The notes beneath the pieces were generated by a model, which was not told where the DNA came from, ran no database searches, and was given only the letters and a program-made list of their open reading frames with translations. This document shows, piece after piece, positions 33,566-42,250 of a DNA stretch of 64,000 nucleotides. The position numbers and the translations under genes were made by a program. Source of the DNA: Clostridia bacterium (GTDB lineage Bacteria; Bacillota; Clostridia; Oscillospirales; CAG-382). The stretch spans positions 62,001 through 126,000 of the forward strand of contig JAFYKY010000005.1 in NCBI GenBank assembly GCA_017537345.1, written 5' to 3'. The number at the start of each line of letters is the position of its first letter. Within the stretch, counting starts at the first letter, position 1.

Positions 33566-34666
33566 TTAGATATATCTTCTCGGAACACGGTTTTTGACCG
33601 AGCACACGATTTCATAATTTATGGTAGAGGAGAGGGAAGCAAGACGCAAAATATCGCTGTCATCTTCGAAAACAACTACCTCATCACCAACGGCGCAATC
33701 AACACCGGTTACATCAACAACGCAAAGATCCATACAAATGTTTCCGATAACGGGACAATCCCTGCCATTAATGCGAAGTGTGGCTTTGCCGGAAAGAATG
33801 CGGGACAAACCGTCTGCATAACCGATAGAAACAACGGCTTTTTTGATCGTTGATTCGGGTCTGTAATTTCTTCCGTAGCTGACCGTATCCTTTTCGTTTA
33901 TTTCGGAAACGGATGAAATTCTGGAAACAAGACGCATTGCAGGATTAAGAGCCTTATCGTATGTAGCTTCGGAAGGGGAGAGACCGTAAAGAATAATGCC
34001 CGCTCTCACCATATCAAGTTGCATTTCGGGATAATTCAATATAGCGGCGCTGTTACAGCAGTGGCGTATACCTACAGAGATATTACGCTTTGCCAATTCT
34101 GAAAGAAGCTTTGAAAAACATTCGTATTGCGCTTTTGTAAAACCGCCGACAGTATCGTCACTTTCTGCAAAATGAGTGAAAATACCTTTAATATTGATAT
34201 TATCAAGTGAAGAGATCTTTTCTATTTCATCTGCGGCATTTTTCACGTCTTCATCACGGTGGCAGTATAAACCAAGACGGCTCATACCCGTATCAATTTT
34301 AACGTGAACGTTTATAACGCCGTATTTTGAGAGGGAACGGGCGTAATCAAAGCTATCGACAGTCTGTGTTAGACCGTGCTTTATCAAAGCGTCTGCGTAA
34401 CTTTCATCAGTAATGCCCAATATCAATATATTTCCTTTTATTCCGCCCTCTCGTAAAGCAATAGCTTCCTCGATACAAGCAACGGCAAATTCGTCTGCGC
34501 CGTTTTCTTCGAGCATACGGCATACCTCAACAGAACCGTGACCGTATGCGTCAGCCTTTACCACAGAAAGAAGCTTTGTGTCGGAATTAAGCTTTGATCT
34601 TATATAATTGTAGTTATGCAGAACAGCGCTCAAGTCGATCACTGCCTCAACTCTTCTTTTTATCAA
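33566..34666 (-). CDS. alr: alanine racemase
   Basis: A 366-residue PLP enzyme interconverting L- and D-alanine for cell-wall synthesis. The PLP lysine is Lys37 in VVKADAYGHG (35-44) and the catalytic Tyr is in TVSYGRNYRP (about 261-270). Length is typical. The start codon is TTG with CGGAGG upstream, overlapping the preceding lipoprotein gene by 4 bp (TTGA), so translation is probably coupled. It is the last gene of an nnrD-lipoprotein-alr operon; the same order of a YjeF-type gene, a lipoprotein and alr is common in Firmicutes. Confidence 0.95.
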   Translation of the reverse strand: MIKRRVEAVIDLSAVLHNYNYIRSKLNSDTKLLSVVKADAYGHGSVEVCRMLEENGADEFAVACIEEAIALREGGIKGNILILGITDESYADALIKHGLTQTVDSFDYARSLSKYGVINVHVKIDTGMSRLGLYCHRDEDVKNAADEIEKISSLDNINIKGIFTHFAESDDTVGGFTKAQYECFSKLLSELAKRNISVGIRHCCNSAAILNYPEMQLDMVRAGIILYGLSPSEATYDKALNPAMRLVSRISSVSEINEKDTVSYGRNYRPESTIKKAVVSIGYADGLSRILSGKATLRINGRDCPVIGNICMDLCVVDVTGVDCAVGDEVVVFEDDSDILRLASLSSTINYEIVCSVKNRVPRRYI

Positions 34667-35142
34667 TTTAATTCCTCCGTGATAATTACCTTATATTCAA
34701 AACTTCCGTTTTCTGTTTCCGCAACAAGTCTTTCCACTTTTTCGGTCACCGAATTATAATACACCAAAAAACGAAAACTGTCAATAAGCAAAGCGTAAGC
34801 ACCGTCATCGTTTTTTGCGGCGGTATCAAAGTTTTCGGTATAAGCGCGGAACAAAGAATAAAACAGTTTCAGCTGAGGAAAAGAACGTGGATCGGTGTTT
34901 ATGGAAAAATCTTTAAAGCTTACGTTACAGTCTGTTTCTGTAAAAGACATTTCCATTCCCGTAAAATCACCGCTTAACACCGTAAAGATGTTTTTTTGGG
35001 GATCGTATTCATATTTTATCCCCAGTGTTTCGAAAATTACGGGTTTGTTAAAAAAACTTTCAAAACCGTCTTCGGCGTTTGTTTTGCAGGATGATACGCA
35101 AAGGACGGTCAAGCACAGCATTATATACAGTATTCTTTTCAT
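34663..35142 (-). CDS. small lipoprotein, function unknown
   Basis: A 159-residue secreted protein with a lipoprotein signal peptide (MKRILYIMLCLTVLCVSSC, modified Cys19). The mature part is about 140 residues of mixed strands and resembles the outer-membrane-lipoprotein-sorting-like lipoproteins found next to alr in Firmicutes, but I cannot name a family with certainty. The ATG at 35142 was chosen because AAGGCG is 6 bases upstream; the earlier ATG (35148) is too close to it. It overlaps alr by 4 bp and lies 37 bp after nnrD. Confidence 0.75.
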   Translation of the reverse strand: MKRILYIMLCLTVLCVSSCKTNAEDGFESFFNKPVIFETLGIKYEYDPQKNIFTVLSGDFTGMEMSFTETDCNVSFKDFSINTDPRSFPQLKLFYSLFRAYTENFDTAAKNDDGAYALLIDSFRFLVYYNSVTEKVERLVAETENGSFEYKVIITEELN

Positions 35143-35179
35143 CAGCATCGCCTTATCAATATTTATTGAAAGACAAATT

Positions 35180-35974
35180 CTACCCCAGTAGTTTTCCGAT
35201 AACCTTGGGAAGATCCGATGGAAGCACGCCCGAACAGCCGTATTCCTGAGACAATATATCGCCTGCCTTGCCGTGGGAATATACCGCTAAAACCGCCGCA
35301 GTATGAGGATCATAGCCTTGAGCCAGCAAAGAACCGATCACTCCCGCAAGAACATCGCCGCTTCCGCCTTTAGACAAAGCGGAATTGCCGCTGGTATTTA
35401 TCACCGTTTTATTATCGGGAGTCGCAATAACAGTACCATGTCCCTTAAGAACAAGAGTGCATCCGTATTGGCGGGAAAATTCTTCTGCAAGCGTAACTCT
35501 GTTACGTTGAATTGTATCCACGTCAATTCCGGTCAAACGGGAAAACTCCATAGGGTGGGGAGTCAAAACCACGTTGCAATTTGTCTTTCTTAATATATTA
35601 ATATTCTTTGCAATATAATTTATTCCATCCGCATCAATTACGCAGGGACACTCAATATCTTCCAGAATATCGGAAAGCAGGTTTTCGTATTCATCGGAGA
35701 TCCCGCATCCAATAACTGCGGCATTTGCTTTTGATTCCTTGAATTCGTGATAATGACAAACGATTACCTCCGGCAACCTTACTCTTACAGGTAAAGCAAC
35801 GTTTTCTTGAGTGTACAACTTTACAAGTCCGCAGCCGCTTCTCAAAGCGCCTTCGCAACACAGTAAAGCGGCGCCCGTATATTTATTGCTTCCGCACAAA
35901 AGCTTAAGGGTACCGAAAGTGCCTTTATGTGAATTTTCCGGTCTTGGTTTTATGTATTGAGATAAAAATTCCAT
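35180..35974 (-). CDS. nnrD: ADP/ATP-dependent NAD(P)H-hydrate dehydratase (YjeF C-terminal domain)
   Basis: A 264-residue enzyme that repairs hydrated NAD(P)H. The ribokinase-like fold shows GTFGTLKLLCGSNKYTGAAL (about 19-38) and the conserved C-terminal NTSGNSALSKGGSGDVLAGVI motif (about 208-228), in which the Asp is catalytic. Bacterial proteins often carry the epimerase domain at the N-terminus; here only the dehydratase domain exists. The ATG at 35974 has AAGGAGGT 6 bases upstream and a strong promoter behind it. It starts the operon with the lipoprotein and alr. Confidence 0.9.
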   Translation of the reverse strand: MEFLSQYIKPRPENSHKGTFGTLKLLCGSNKYTGAALLCCEGALRSGCGLVKLYTQENVALPVRVRLPEVIVCHYHEFKESKANAAVIGCGISDEYENLLSDILEDIECPCVIDADGINYIAKNINILRKTNCNVVLTPHPMEFSRLTGIDVDTIQRNRVTLAEEFSRQYGCTLVLKGHGTVIATPDNKTVINTSGNSALSKGGSGDVLAGVIGSLLAQGYDPHTAAVLAVYSHGKAGDILSQEYGCSGVLPSDLPKVIGKLLG

Positions 35975-35996
35975 AGTCTTACCTCCTTTGGTTATG

Positions 35997-36025
35997 ATAG
36001 TATCACTTTTGGCATTGGTTGTCAA
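35997..36025 (-). promoter_or_regulatory. promoter of the nnrD-lipoprotein-alr operon
   Basis: On the minus strand TTGACA (36025-36020) and TACTAT (36002-35997) are 17 bp apart, 22 bp before the ATG. Confidence 0.8.
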
Positions 36026-36061
36026 TTATTTGTATTTTTTATTAATTTTATTCTATCTCTA

Positions 36062-36090
36062 TTGAACTTTTTACATTTTAAGGATATAAT
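36062..36090 (+). promoter_or_regulatory. promoter for the membrane protein upstream of the amidase
   Basis: TTGAAC (36062-36067) and TATAAT (36085-36090), 17-bp spacer. Confidence 0.8.
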
Positions 36091-36120
36091 TAAGGAAGGA
36101 ACTCGAAAGGAATACATATT

Positions 36121-36705
36121 ATGAAGAATTTGATCGCTTTTTTCAAGCAAAACAGTAAGCTTATAATTGATTTCTGGGTAAATCAGGTAGTATGGTCGGT
36201 AGTTGGTCTTATGGTTTCCTGGCCTATGGCGATGATACTCAGCAAAGATTCCAATTATTCCTTGTACATGGGACTTGGGGCATTATTTACTGCCGGAATT
36301 TTCTGGTTCAGAATATATGATATGTTAAACCAGCACGGTCTTAAATACGCCATAAGAAAAAACAGAAGCAGTTGTGAAGGTTTGCATATTCCTTCGGATT
36401 CCTTCGGTCTTAAAATAGGACTGTTTTCCTATGCGCCCACAATATTGCTCATACTGATCTTCGTAGTGTTCAGTATTGTTAAATTTGAAAACGGCCGCGC
36501 AATAATGGCGGGAATTATATATATGATTCCCATACATTCAATGTACAACGCCGGATGGCTGGCGTTATCGGAGCTCGGCGAAACCATGCGCATAATTTAC
36601 ACGGTTTTAACGATAATTCCCATTCCTTTCTTTGCGTGGCTGGGCTACTATCTCGGCGTACGTGATAAAGGTGTTATTGCAAGAGAAAAGGTCAATAAAG
36701 AATAA
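36121..36705 (+). CDS. membrane protein, function unknown
   Basis: A 194-residue protein with four predicted membrane helices (about 22-40, 47-63, 104-122 and 158-180) and a basic internal loop (IRKNRSSCEG). I do not recognise the family. It starts with its own promoter and has GGAAGGAAC upstream of the ATG. The amidase gene follows 41 bp later on the same strand, so the two may be co-transcribed. There is no signal that fixes a function. Confidence 0.65.
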   Translation: MKNLIAFFKQNSKLIIDFWVNQVVWSVVGLMVSWPMAMILSKDSNYSLYMGLGALFTAGIFWFRIYDMLNQHGLKYAIRKNRSSCEGLHIPSDSFGLKIGLFSYAPTILLILIFVVFSIVKFENGRAIMAGIIYMIPIHSMYNAGWLALSELGETMRIIYTVLTIIPIPFFAWLGYYLGVRDKGVIAREKVNKE

Positions 36706-36746
36706 TTTTATTTTTCGTTTCATAATGTTTTTTGGGTGATTTCATT

Positions 36747-37487
36747 ATGAATGAGTATAAAGATAAAAAAATCTCTTTATTTATCGCTGTTTTTCTGTTT
36801 GTTGGTCTTGTTTCCTTTTTTTGCTTTGCAATGCTGTTTACCGCGGCGGGGTATAATACCTTTTCGTTTTCGGAAGCGGCAAACGCGCCTATCACGCAAA
36901 ATAGCAAAAAAACAATAGTAATAGACCCGGGACACGGCGGAGAAGACCCCGGCGCCGTTATGGGCGACGTAAGGGAAAAAGATATAAATCTCGATATCTC
37001 TTTGTTTTTGGGCCAGCTATTTGAAGCCGGCGGATATAACGTGGTATACACACGCACGGAAGATAAAATGCTGTATAAGCCCGGTGAAGAACACCGAAAA
37101 AAGTATTATGATCTTTTTAACAGAGTTTCCCTCGCAAGCGGGCAAAAAGACTGTATATTGATCAGTATTCACGTAAACCGTTTTTCATCGCCCAAATACA
37201 GCGGCGCTCAGATATTTTATTCTTCCAACGAGCCCGAGAGCAAGAGATTGGCAGATCATATTCAATCCACATTAAAAAAGCTTCAGCCTGATAACAACAG
37301 ACTTTCAAAAAACAGCGGAAGCAGCATATATTTACTTGATAAATTCGAAGGAACCGCAGTATTGGTTGAATGCGGTTTTATTTCAAACGATACTGAACGC
37401 AATAACCTTTGCGATACGGATTATCAGCGTAATTTCGCTATTTCGGTTTACGTTGCCGTTACAGAATATTTAAACGGAGATGTTTAA
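36747..37487 (+). CDS. cwlD: N-acetylmuramoyl-L-alanine amidase, CwlD-like
   Basis: A 246-residue amidase_3 enzyme that removes the peptide from muramic acid in peptidoglycan. A signal-anchor helix occupies about residues 10-33. Zinc ligands are His63 in IDPGHGG, Glu (about 79) in REKDINL and a His in LISIHVNRF (about 134), and the catalytic Glu is in VLVECGFISN (about 212-221). Size and the adjacent radA gene fit CwlD, which makes muramic lactam in the spore cortex for germination, but a vegetative role cannot be excluded. The ATG at 36747 has GGGTGAT upstream. radA starts directly after the stop. Confidence 0.85.
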   Translation: MNEYKDKKISLFIAVFLFVGLVSFFCFAMLFTAAGYNTFSFSEAANAPITQNSKKTIVIDPGHGGEDPGAVMGDVREKDINLDISLFLGQLFEAGGYNVVYTRTEDKMLYKPGEEHRKKYYDLFNRVSLASGQKDCILISIHVNRFSSPKYSGAQIFYSSNEPESKRLADHIQSTLKKLQPDNNRLSKNSGSSIYLLDKFEGTAVLVECGFISNDTERNNLCDTDYQRNFAISVYVAVTEYLNGDV

Positions 37488-38864
37488 ATGAAAACTAATT
37501 ATGTATGCACGTCCTGCGGATACTATTCTTCCAAATGGTACGGAAAATGTCCCGAATGCAACGAATGGAATACCTTTGAAGAGCAAGCGGTAGAAAACAC
37601 CGCTTCATCCAAACCTGCGGTAAAACGCCGCAAAACCTACGATACTCCTCCCGCCGCTTCAAAAGCAAAGAGGATTTCCGAGATCGGTATTTCAACCGAC
37701 CGCCGTTTTATTACGGGGATAGGTGAGTTTGACAGAGTGCTTGGCGGCGGTCTTGTAAAGGGAAGCGTGGTATTGCTGTCCGGCGAGCCGGGTATTGGAA
37801 AATCCACTTTATTGCTTCAGCTTTGCCAGACTGTGGGTACCAACGGCTCAATATTGTACGTAAGCGGCGAGGAATCCCCTTCACAGATCAAAATAAGAGC
37901 TGAAAGGGTAGGGGTAGACACAGAAAATTTAAAAATTTTGTGTGAAACCAATATTTCCTCCGTAATACCCGAAATGGTTGGTATTCAACCAGATATCGTA
38001 ATTATCGACTCCATTCAAACCATGTACGATGAAGACGTTGCTTCTTCACCCGGCAGCGTAACTCAGGTAAAGCAAACGGCGCTTGCGCTTATAAACAAGG
38101 CAAAAGAAGAAAACATATCGATTATTCTTGTCGGTCACGTTAATAAAGACGGTGCAATTGCAGGTCCCAAAGTACTGGAGCATATGGTTGACGCCGTGTT
38201 GTACTTTGAGGGCGACAGACAGCACGCATACAGAATAATAAGAGCTGTTAAAAACCGTTACGGTTCCACAAATGAGATCGGTGTATTCGAAATGGTTGAC
38301 GACGGTCTTTCGGAGGTAGAAAACCCTTCGGAAATGCTTATGTCACAGCGACCGGTAAACGTACCCGGAAGCTGCGCGGTTTGCGTTGTTGAAGGCACAA
38401 GACCTATCATAACGGAAATTCAGGCTTTGGCTACTCAAACGGTATATCCGTCGCCCAGAAGATTATCTGCAGGTCTTGATTACAACCGCGTGGCGTTGGT
38501 ATTGGCTGTTTTGGAAAAGCGTATAGGACTGCGATTTTCCACGACAGACGTTTATATGAACGTCGCAGGCGGTTTAAGGCTGGATGATCCTTCCTGCGAT
38601 GCCGCTATTGCTATGGCGCTCATATCCACTCAAAAAGACATCCCGATTCCGGAAGACCTTATAGTCTTTGGTGAGATCGGTCTGGCAGGCGAATGCCGCT
38701 CGGTAACCGGCGCAGAACAACGTATAAACGAAGCGGAGCGATTGGGCTTCAAACGTATCGGTCTGCCAAAAAAATCCATAGACAAGCTTAAAAAGCGCTC
38801 AAGACAGATCGAGCTTTGTCCGATACGAAGCGTTTATGATCTATTGAAGCTTGCGGAGAACTGA
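37488..38864 (+). CDS. radA: DNA repair protein RadA (Sms)
   Basis: A 458-residue RecA-related ATPase that promotes branch migration in recombination. An N-terminal zinc finger (Cys7, Cys10, Cys21, Cys24), Walker A GEPGIGKSTLL (about 97-107), the RadA-specific KNRYGSTNE (about 256-264) and a C-terminal Lon-protease-like domain (ADYNR-type segment, SCDAAIA) are all present. Length is as expected. GGAG lies within the end of the amidase gene and the ATG abuts its stop, so the genes are coupled. The 3' end overlaps a small minus-strand Cys-rich gene. Confidence 0.95.
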   Translation: MKTNYVCTSCGYYSSKWYGKCPECNEWNTFEEQAVENTASSKPAVKRRKTYDTPPAASKAKRISEIGISTDRRFITGIGEFDRVLGGGLVKGSVVLLSGEPGIGKSTLLLQLCQTVGTNGSILYVSGEESPSQIKIRAERVGVDTENLKILCETNISSVIPEMVGIQPDIVIIDSIQTMYDEDVASSPGSVTQVKQTALALINKAKEENISIILVGHVNKDGAIAGPKVLEHMVDAVLYFEGDRQHAYRIIRAVKNRYGSTNEIGVFEMVDDGLSEVENPSEMLMSQRPVNVPGSCAVCVVEGTRPIITEIQALATQTVYPSPRRLSAGLDYNRVALVLAVLEKRIGLRFSTTDVYMNVAGGLRLDDPSCDAAIAMALISTQKDIPIPEDLIVFGEIGLAGECRSVTGAEQRINEAERLGFKRIGLPKKSIDKLKKRSRQIELCPIRSVYDLLKLAEN

Positions 38865-38985
38865 TCACACGTAACGGACAATTGCTTGTGCACGATGCCA
38901 GACAGCCGTCTTCCTGCACACAATTGTCCTTTTTACATTCACCCTCAAAATTATATTTACAGTTTTCAAGACACGGAATAAGCAA
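38788..38985 (-). CDS. small cysteine-rich protein (DUF1540-like)
   Basis: A 65-residue protein with seven Cys in its first 37 residues (CLENCKYNFEGECKKDNC and the following CLASCTSNC), resembling the short metal-binding Cys-rich proteins common in Clostridia. It starts with TTG and a GAGGTGAT site at good distance, which argues that it is real. The Cys region (38868-38985) lies outside radA; only the C-terminal 26 residues run antisense through the radA 3' end. It may bind zinc or iron. Function unknown. Confidence 0.6.
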   Translation of the reverse strand: MLIPCLENCKYNFEGECKKDNCVQEDGCLASCTSNCPLRVISSPQASIDHKRFVSDKARSVLSAF

Positions 38986-39056
38986 AAAATCACCTCAAAA
39001 CAAATCGTTCCCAATTTGTTAACATTTTATTCATAATAAAAACAAAAGGAAAATTT

Positions 39057-39767
39057 ATGAGATTTTGTATACCAAATCTACCGGTAAAAAGGGTTAAAAA
39101 AGCCTTTGTTTCTGCAATATTGGCAGATGATATCAGGGAAAATTTAAGAAAAATGGGCATAGAAGCAATTGAAGCGCCCGTATGCTCAAAATTAAACAGC
39201 GAACTGAAATTTCATCCCGATATCGTACTTAATAATCCTGAAATAGGCGTTTGGTACAGTGTGGGTGATATAAATATGAACAAATTGTTAACAAAAGGGA
39301 ATGCAGAATTTAACGATAAATACCCGAATGATTGTTATTACAACTGCTTTATTATAGACGGCACGTTATACGGAGGGAAACATGTCGCCGAAGAAATTAA
39401 GAAACACGCAAATAATTATATACCGGTCGCACAGGGATACACCAAATGTTCAACAGTTATACTGAATGCAGAAAGCTACATAACATCGGATATTTCTGTG
39501 TATAAAGCGCTTTTGAGCCAAGAAAAAGACGTACTGAAAGTAACTAACGATGGGATATTACTGAATGGATATTCCTGCGGATTTATAGGCGGCTGTACGG
39601 GAGTACTGGGTAACAAAACGCTGGCAGTTACGGGAAATGCAAAATTACTTGCAGATTACGATTTGATACGCAGTTTCTGTGAAAATATAGGATACGAGGT
39701 AATTTCGCTGTCAGATTCGCAGCCATACGATTACGGCGGAATACTTCCGATCTGCGAGGAAGATTGA
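39057..39767 (+). CDS. DUF6873 family protein (GME-like fold)
   Basis: A 236-residue cytoplasmic protein. The pattern KCSTVILNAESYITSDISVYKAL (two halves, about residues 123-145) and GFIGGCTGVLG (about 176-186) resembles the DUF6873 family, distantly related to guanidino-modifying enzymes (arginine deiminase fold). The expected catalytic His/Cys/Asp set is not obvious to me, so activity is open. AAAAGGA precedes the ATG. It follows the small Cys-rich gene head to head and is a single-gene unit. Confidence 0.7.
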   Translation: MRFCIPNLPVKRVKKAFVSAILADDIRENLRKMGIEAIEAPVCSKLNSELKFHPDIVLNNPEIGVWYSVGDINMNKLLTKGNAEFNDKYPNDCYYNCFIIDGTLYGGKHVAEEIKKHANNYIPVAQGYTKCSTVILNAESYITSDISVYKALLSQEKDVLKVTNDGILLNGYSCGFIGGCTGVLGNKTLAVTGNAKLLADYDLIRSFCENIGYEVISLSDSQPYDYGGILPICEED

Positions 39768-39879
39768 ATAAAACCCGTGATTTTTCCTTTTACTACTTCC
39801 CTTAATTATACAAAATTTTCATTTTGTATAATCAATAATGTTTTTATTCAAGGATGAATATGCGCCCCTATCTATAAAA

Positions 39880-39910
39880 AAACACCGCCGAAATCCACTC
39901 GGCGGTGTTT
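39880..39910 (-). terminator. terminator of the metal-efflux permease gene
   Basis: An 11-bp stem AAACACCGCCG/CGGCGGTGTTT followed on the minus strand by TTTTTTATAG, 4 bp after the stop codon. Confidence 0.85.
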
Positions 39911-39914
39911 GGTT

Positions 39915-40757
39915 TTAAAATATCAACCCTGTTATTATACCTGAAAGAACTCCGCAAACGTACAAAATCAAAGTGAGCACAAAGTTTTCTTTCACATTCT
40001 TGTTTATTCTGAAAAGAACTATAAGTCCAACGCCAGCGTTTACACATAACCCCGACACCAACTGACCCACAGTAAGCGCGTTCTCTACGTAAAGATCCGT
40101 TAGCAGAACCGATGCTGAACAGTTAGGAATAAGTCCCACTATACCTGCTATAAGCTCGCCCAACACGGGTTTTGTTATTATAAGTGCAGTTAATCGTTCT
40201 TCGCCCAAAAGCTCAATACCGAGGTTTAAAGCGGCTGTCACCGCAAACACCAAAAGCACTATTTTAAGCGTATGCTTTATAGCGGAAACAAAAATACCGT
40301 GATGCTCGCAATGGCAGTTTTCTTCTCTGCACATACATTCTATTGTATTAGATTTTTTACGTTTGTATGCAAGATCCACAACAATACCGAAAACGGCGCC
40401 CGATATCAATTTTATCGCAAGTATCAGAATTATTTCCTTTGCCGGCACCGAGGCTGATATAAGTATTGGCAACATTTCATCGGACGTAGCAAGAAAAACG
40501 GCTATAAGCGTGCCTGCGGAAATTGTGCCGACCGCAAACAATGAAGCCGCGGCGCCGGAAAAACCACATTGAGGAACAATACCTGCAAGACTTCCGAGCA
40601 ACGGTCCTGCTTTACCTGATGATATCAATATTTTTGAAACTTTTTCACTTGATTTGTGTTCGACGAATTCAATTATAAGATAGGTAACAAACAGTATCGG
40701 AAGTATTATTACCGTGTCTTTAAGAGCGTGCACGATTGCGTGTAAAATATGCGGCAT
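39915..40757 (-). CDS. ArsP_2-like putative heavy-metal/manganese efflux permease
   Basis: A 280-residue membrane protein with about nine helices in two related halves, each with a conserved Pro-Asn/Gln-Cys motif (VPQCGFSGAAAS near 60-71 and IPNCSASVLLTDLY near 205-218). A Cys/His-rich cytoplasmic loop lies between (CMCREENCHCEHH, about 140-152), a likely metal-binding site. This matches the ArsP_2 family (PF11449), often annotated as arsenic or manganese exporter; the true ion is not known. The ATG at 40757 has AAGGAGC 5 bases upstream. Confidence 0.8.
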   Translation of the reverse strand: MPHILHAIVHALKDTVIILPILFVTYLIIEFVEHKSSEKVSKILISSGKAGPLLGSLAGIVPQCGFSGAAASLFAVGTISAGTLIAVFLATSDEMLPILISASVPAKEIILILAIKLISGAVFGIVVDLAYKRKKSNTIECMCREENCHCEHHGIFVSAIKHTLKIVLLVFAVTAALNLGIELLGEERLTALIITKPVLGELIAGIVGLIPNCSASVLLTDLYVENALTVGQLVSGLCVNAGVGLIVLFRINKNVKENFVLTLILYVCGVLSGIITGLIF

Positions 40758-40825
40758 TATTTGCTCCTTGGGTATAATAACGTTCCCCTGCCCTGCCGGA
40801 TACGGCAAAGCAGGGGGAAAATGTT

Positions 40826-42235
40826 TTATTTTACTTCGTGAATATTTACGTGATACTTAGCGTCTGCTACGTTAGCAAGAGCTGCTGCTACCTTGTCGCC
40901 TTCATTTCTCTTTTCAAAGAACTTGGTTGCAACCTGATCAAACAGCGCATAAGAAAGAACGTCTTCTTCCTGCTTTGCGTACTGAGCGCACTTTTCACGG
41001 AGAGTATCAAGCTCGGGCTTGATATTATCAGCGGGACGGCAAGTGATTGCGGGTTCGTCGCCGATGATCTTCTTTCTGAATTCGGGGTCGATATCAACGG
41101 GAGTCTTACCGTAATCGCCGCGTACTACGCCCTTGAATTCCTTGGTAACGGTCTTGTAGCGTTCGCCCATAAGAACGTTGAACACTGCCTGAGTACCAAC
41201 GATCTGGGAGGTAGGAGTTACGAGAGGAACCTGACCTGCGTCAGCGCGTACTCTGGGAACTTCTTCAAGAACCTCCTGAAGCTTATCAGCCTTGCCTGCC
41301 TGCTTAAGCTGGGAGAGAAGGTTGGAAAGCATTCCGCCGGGAACCTGGTAAATAAGGCCGTTTACGTTGACCTTCATCATCTTGGGGTCAAGCTGACCGG
41401 TAGCAAGATACTTTTCACGGAGAGTGTTGAAGTAATCCGCTGCTTCGTTGATCTTAGTAAGATCAAGACCGGTATCAAAAGGAGTGCCCTGGAAGGTAGC
41501 AACGATGGGCTCCGTAGGAGGCTGAGATGTGCCGCCTGCGAGAGGAGAAAGTGCGGTATCAACTACGTCTACCCCTGCTTCAACTGCCTTCATAATGGTC
41601 ATAGAAGCGATACCTGCGGTATAGTGGGTATGAAGCTGAACAGGAATGTTGCAGATAGACTTGATAGCGGTTACGAGATCGTATGCATCATAAGGCTTGA
41701 GAAGACCTGCCATATCCTTGATACAAATGGAATCTGCGCCCATTTCTTCAAGAGTCTTTGCATATTTTGCAAAGTATTCGTTGGTGAATATTTCACCGGT
41801 GGTGTAAGAAAGACAAGCCTGAACGTGTCCGCCTTCTTTCTTGGTAGCGTTAATAGCGGTCTTAAGGTTTCTGGGATCGTTAAGTGCGTCAAAAATTCTG
41901 ATTATATCGATACCGTTTGCGATAGACTTCTGTACGAAGTATTCAACAACGTCATCTGCATAATGTCTGTAACCGAGAATGTTCTGACCGCGGAAAAGCA
42001 TCTGGAGTTTGGTGTTCTTAACGTGAGAACGGATGGTGCGGAGTCTTTCCCAAGGATCTTCGTTCAAGAAACGAAGGCAAGAGTCAAATGTAGCGCCGCC
42101 CCAAGCCTCGAGAGAGTGATAACCAACCTGATCAAGAATCTCCAATGCGGGAAGCATTTCTTCGGTGGTCATTCTGGTAGCTATAAGAGACTGGTGAGAG
42201 TCACGAAGAATTGTTTCAGTTATTTTAAGTGCCAT
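40826..42235 (-). CDS. oadA: oxaloacetate decarboxylase alpha subunit (carboxyltransferase)
   Basis: A 469-residue carboxyltransferase subunit that moves CO2 from oxaloacetate to biotin. It has the TIM-barrel DRE-TIM core (TETILRDSHQSLIATR, about 5-20; CIKDMAGLL, about 181-189; LHTHYTAG, about 206-213) and a PYC/OadA domain (about 290-450). The fused C-terminal biotin domain of many OadA proteins is absent; a separate carrier is encoded two genes upstream. It is the last gene of the oadG-carrier-oadB-oadA operon. GGAGGT precedes the ATG. Confidence 0.92.
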   Translation of the reverse strand: MALKITETILRDSHQSLIATRMTTEEMLPALEILDQVGYHSLEAWGGATFDSCLRFLNEDPWERLRTIRSHVKNTKLQMLFRGQNILGYRHYADDVVEYFVQKSIANGIDIIRIFDALNDPRNLKTAINATKKEGGHVQACLSYTTGEIFTNEYFAKYAKTLEEMGADSICIKDMAGLLKPYDAYDLVTAIKSICNIPVQLHTHYTAGIASMTIMKAVEAGVDVVDTALSPLAGGTSQPPTEPIVATFQGTPFDTGLDLTKINEAADYFNTLREKYLATGQLDPKMMKVNVNGLIYQVPGGMLSNLLSQLKQAGKADKLQEVLEEVPRVRADAGQVPLVTPTSQIVGTQAVFNVLMGERYKTVTKEFKGVVRGDYGKTPVDIDPEFRKKIIGDEPAITCRPADNIKPELDTLREKCAQYAKQEEDVLSYALFDQVATKFFEKRNEGDKVAAALANVADAKYHVNIHEVK

Positions 42236-42250
42236 ATTAAATACCTCCGA

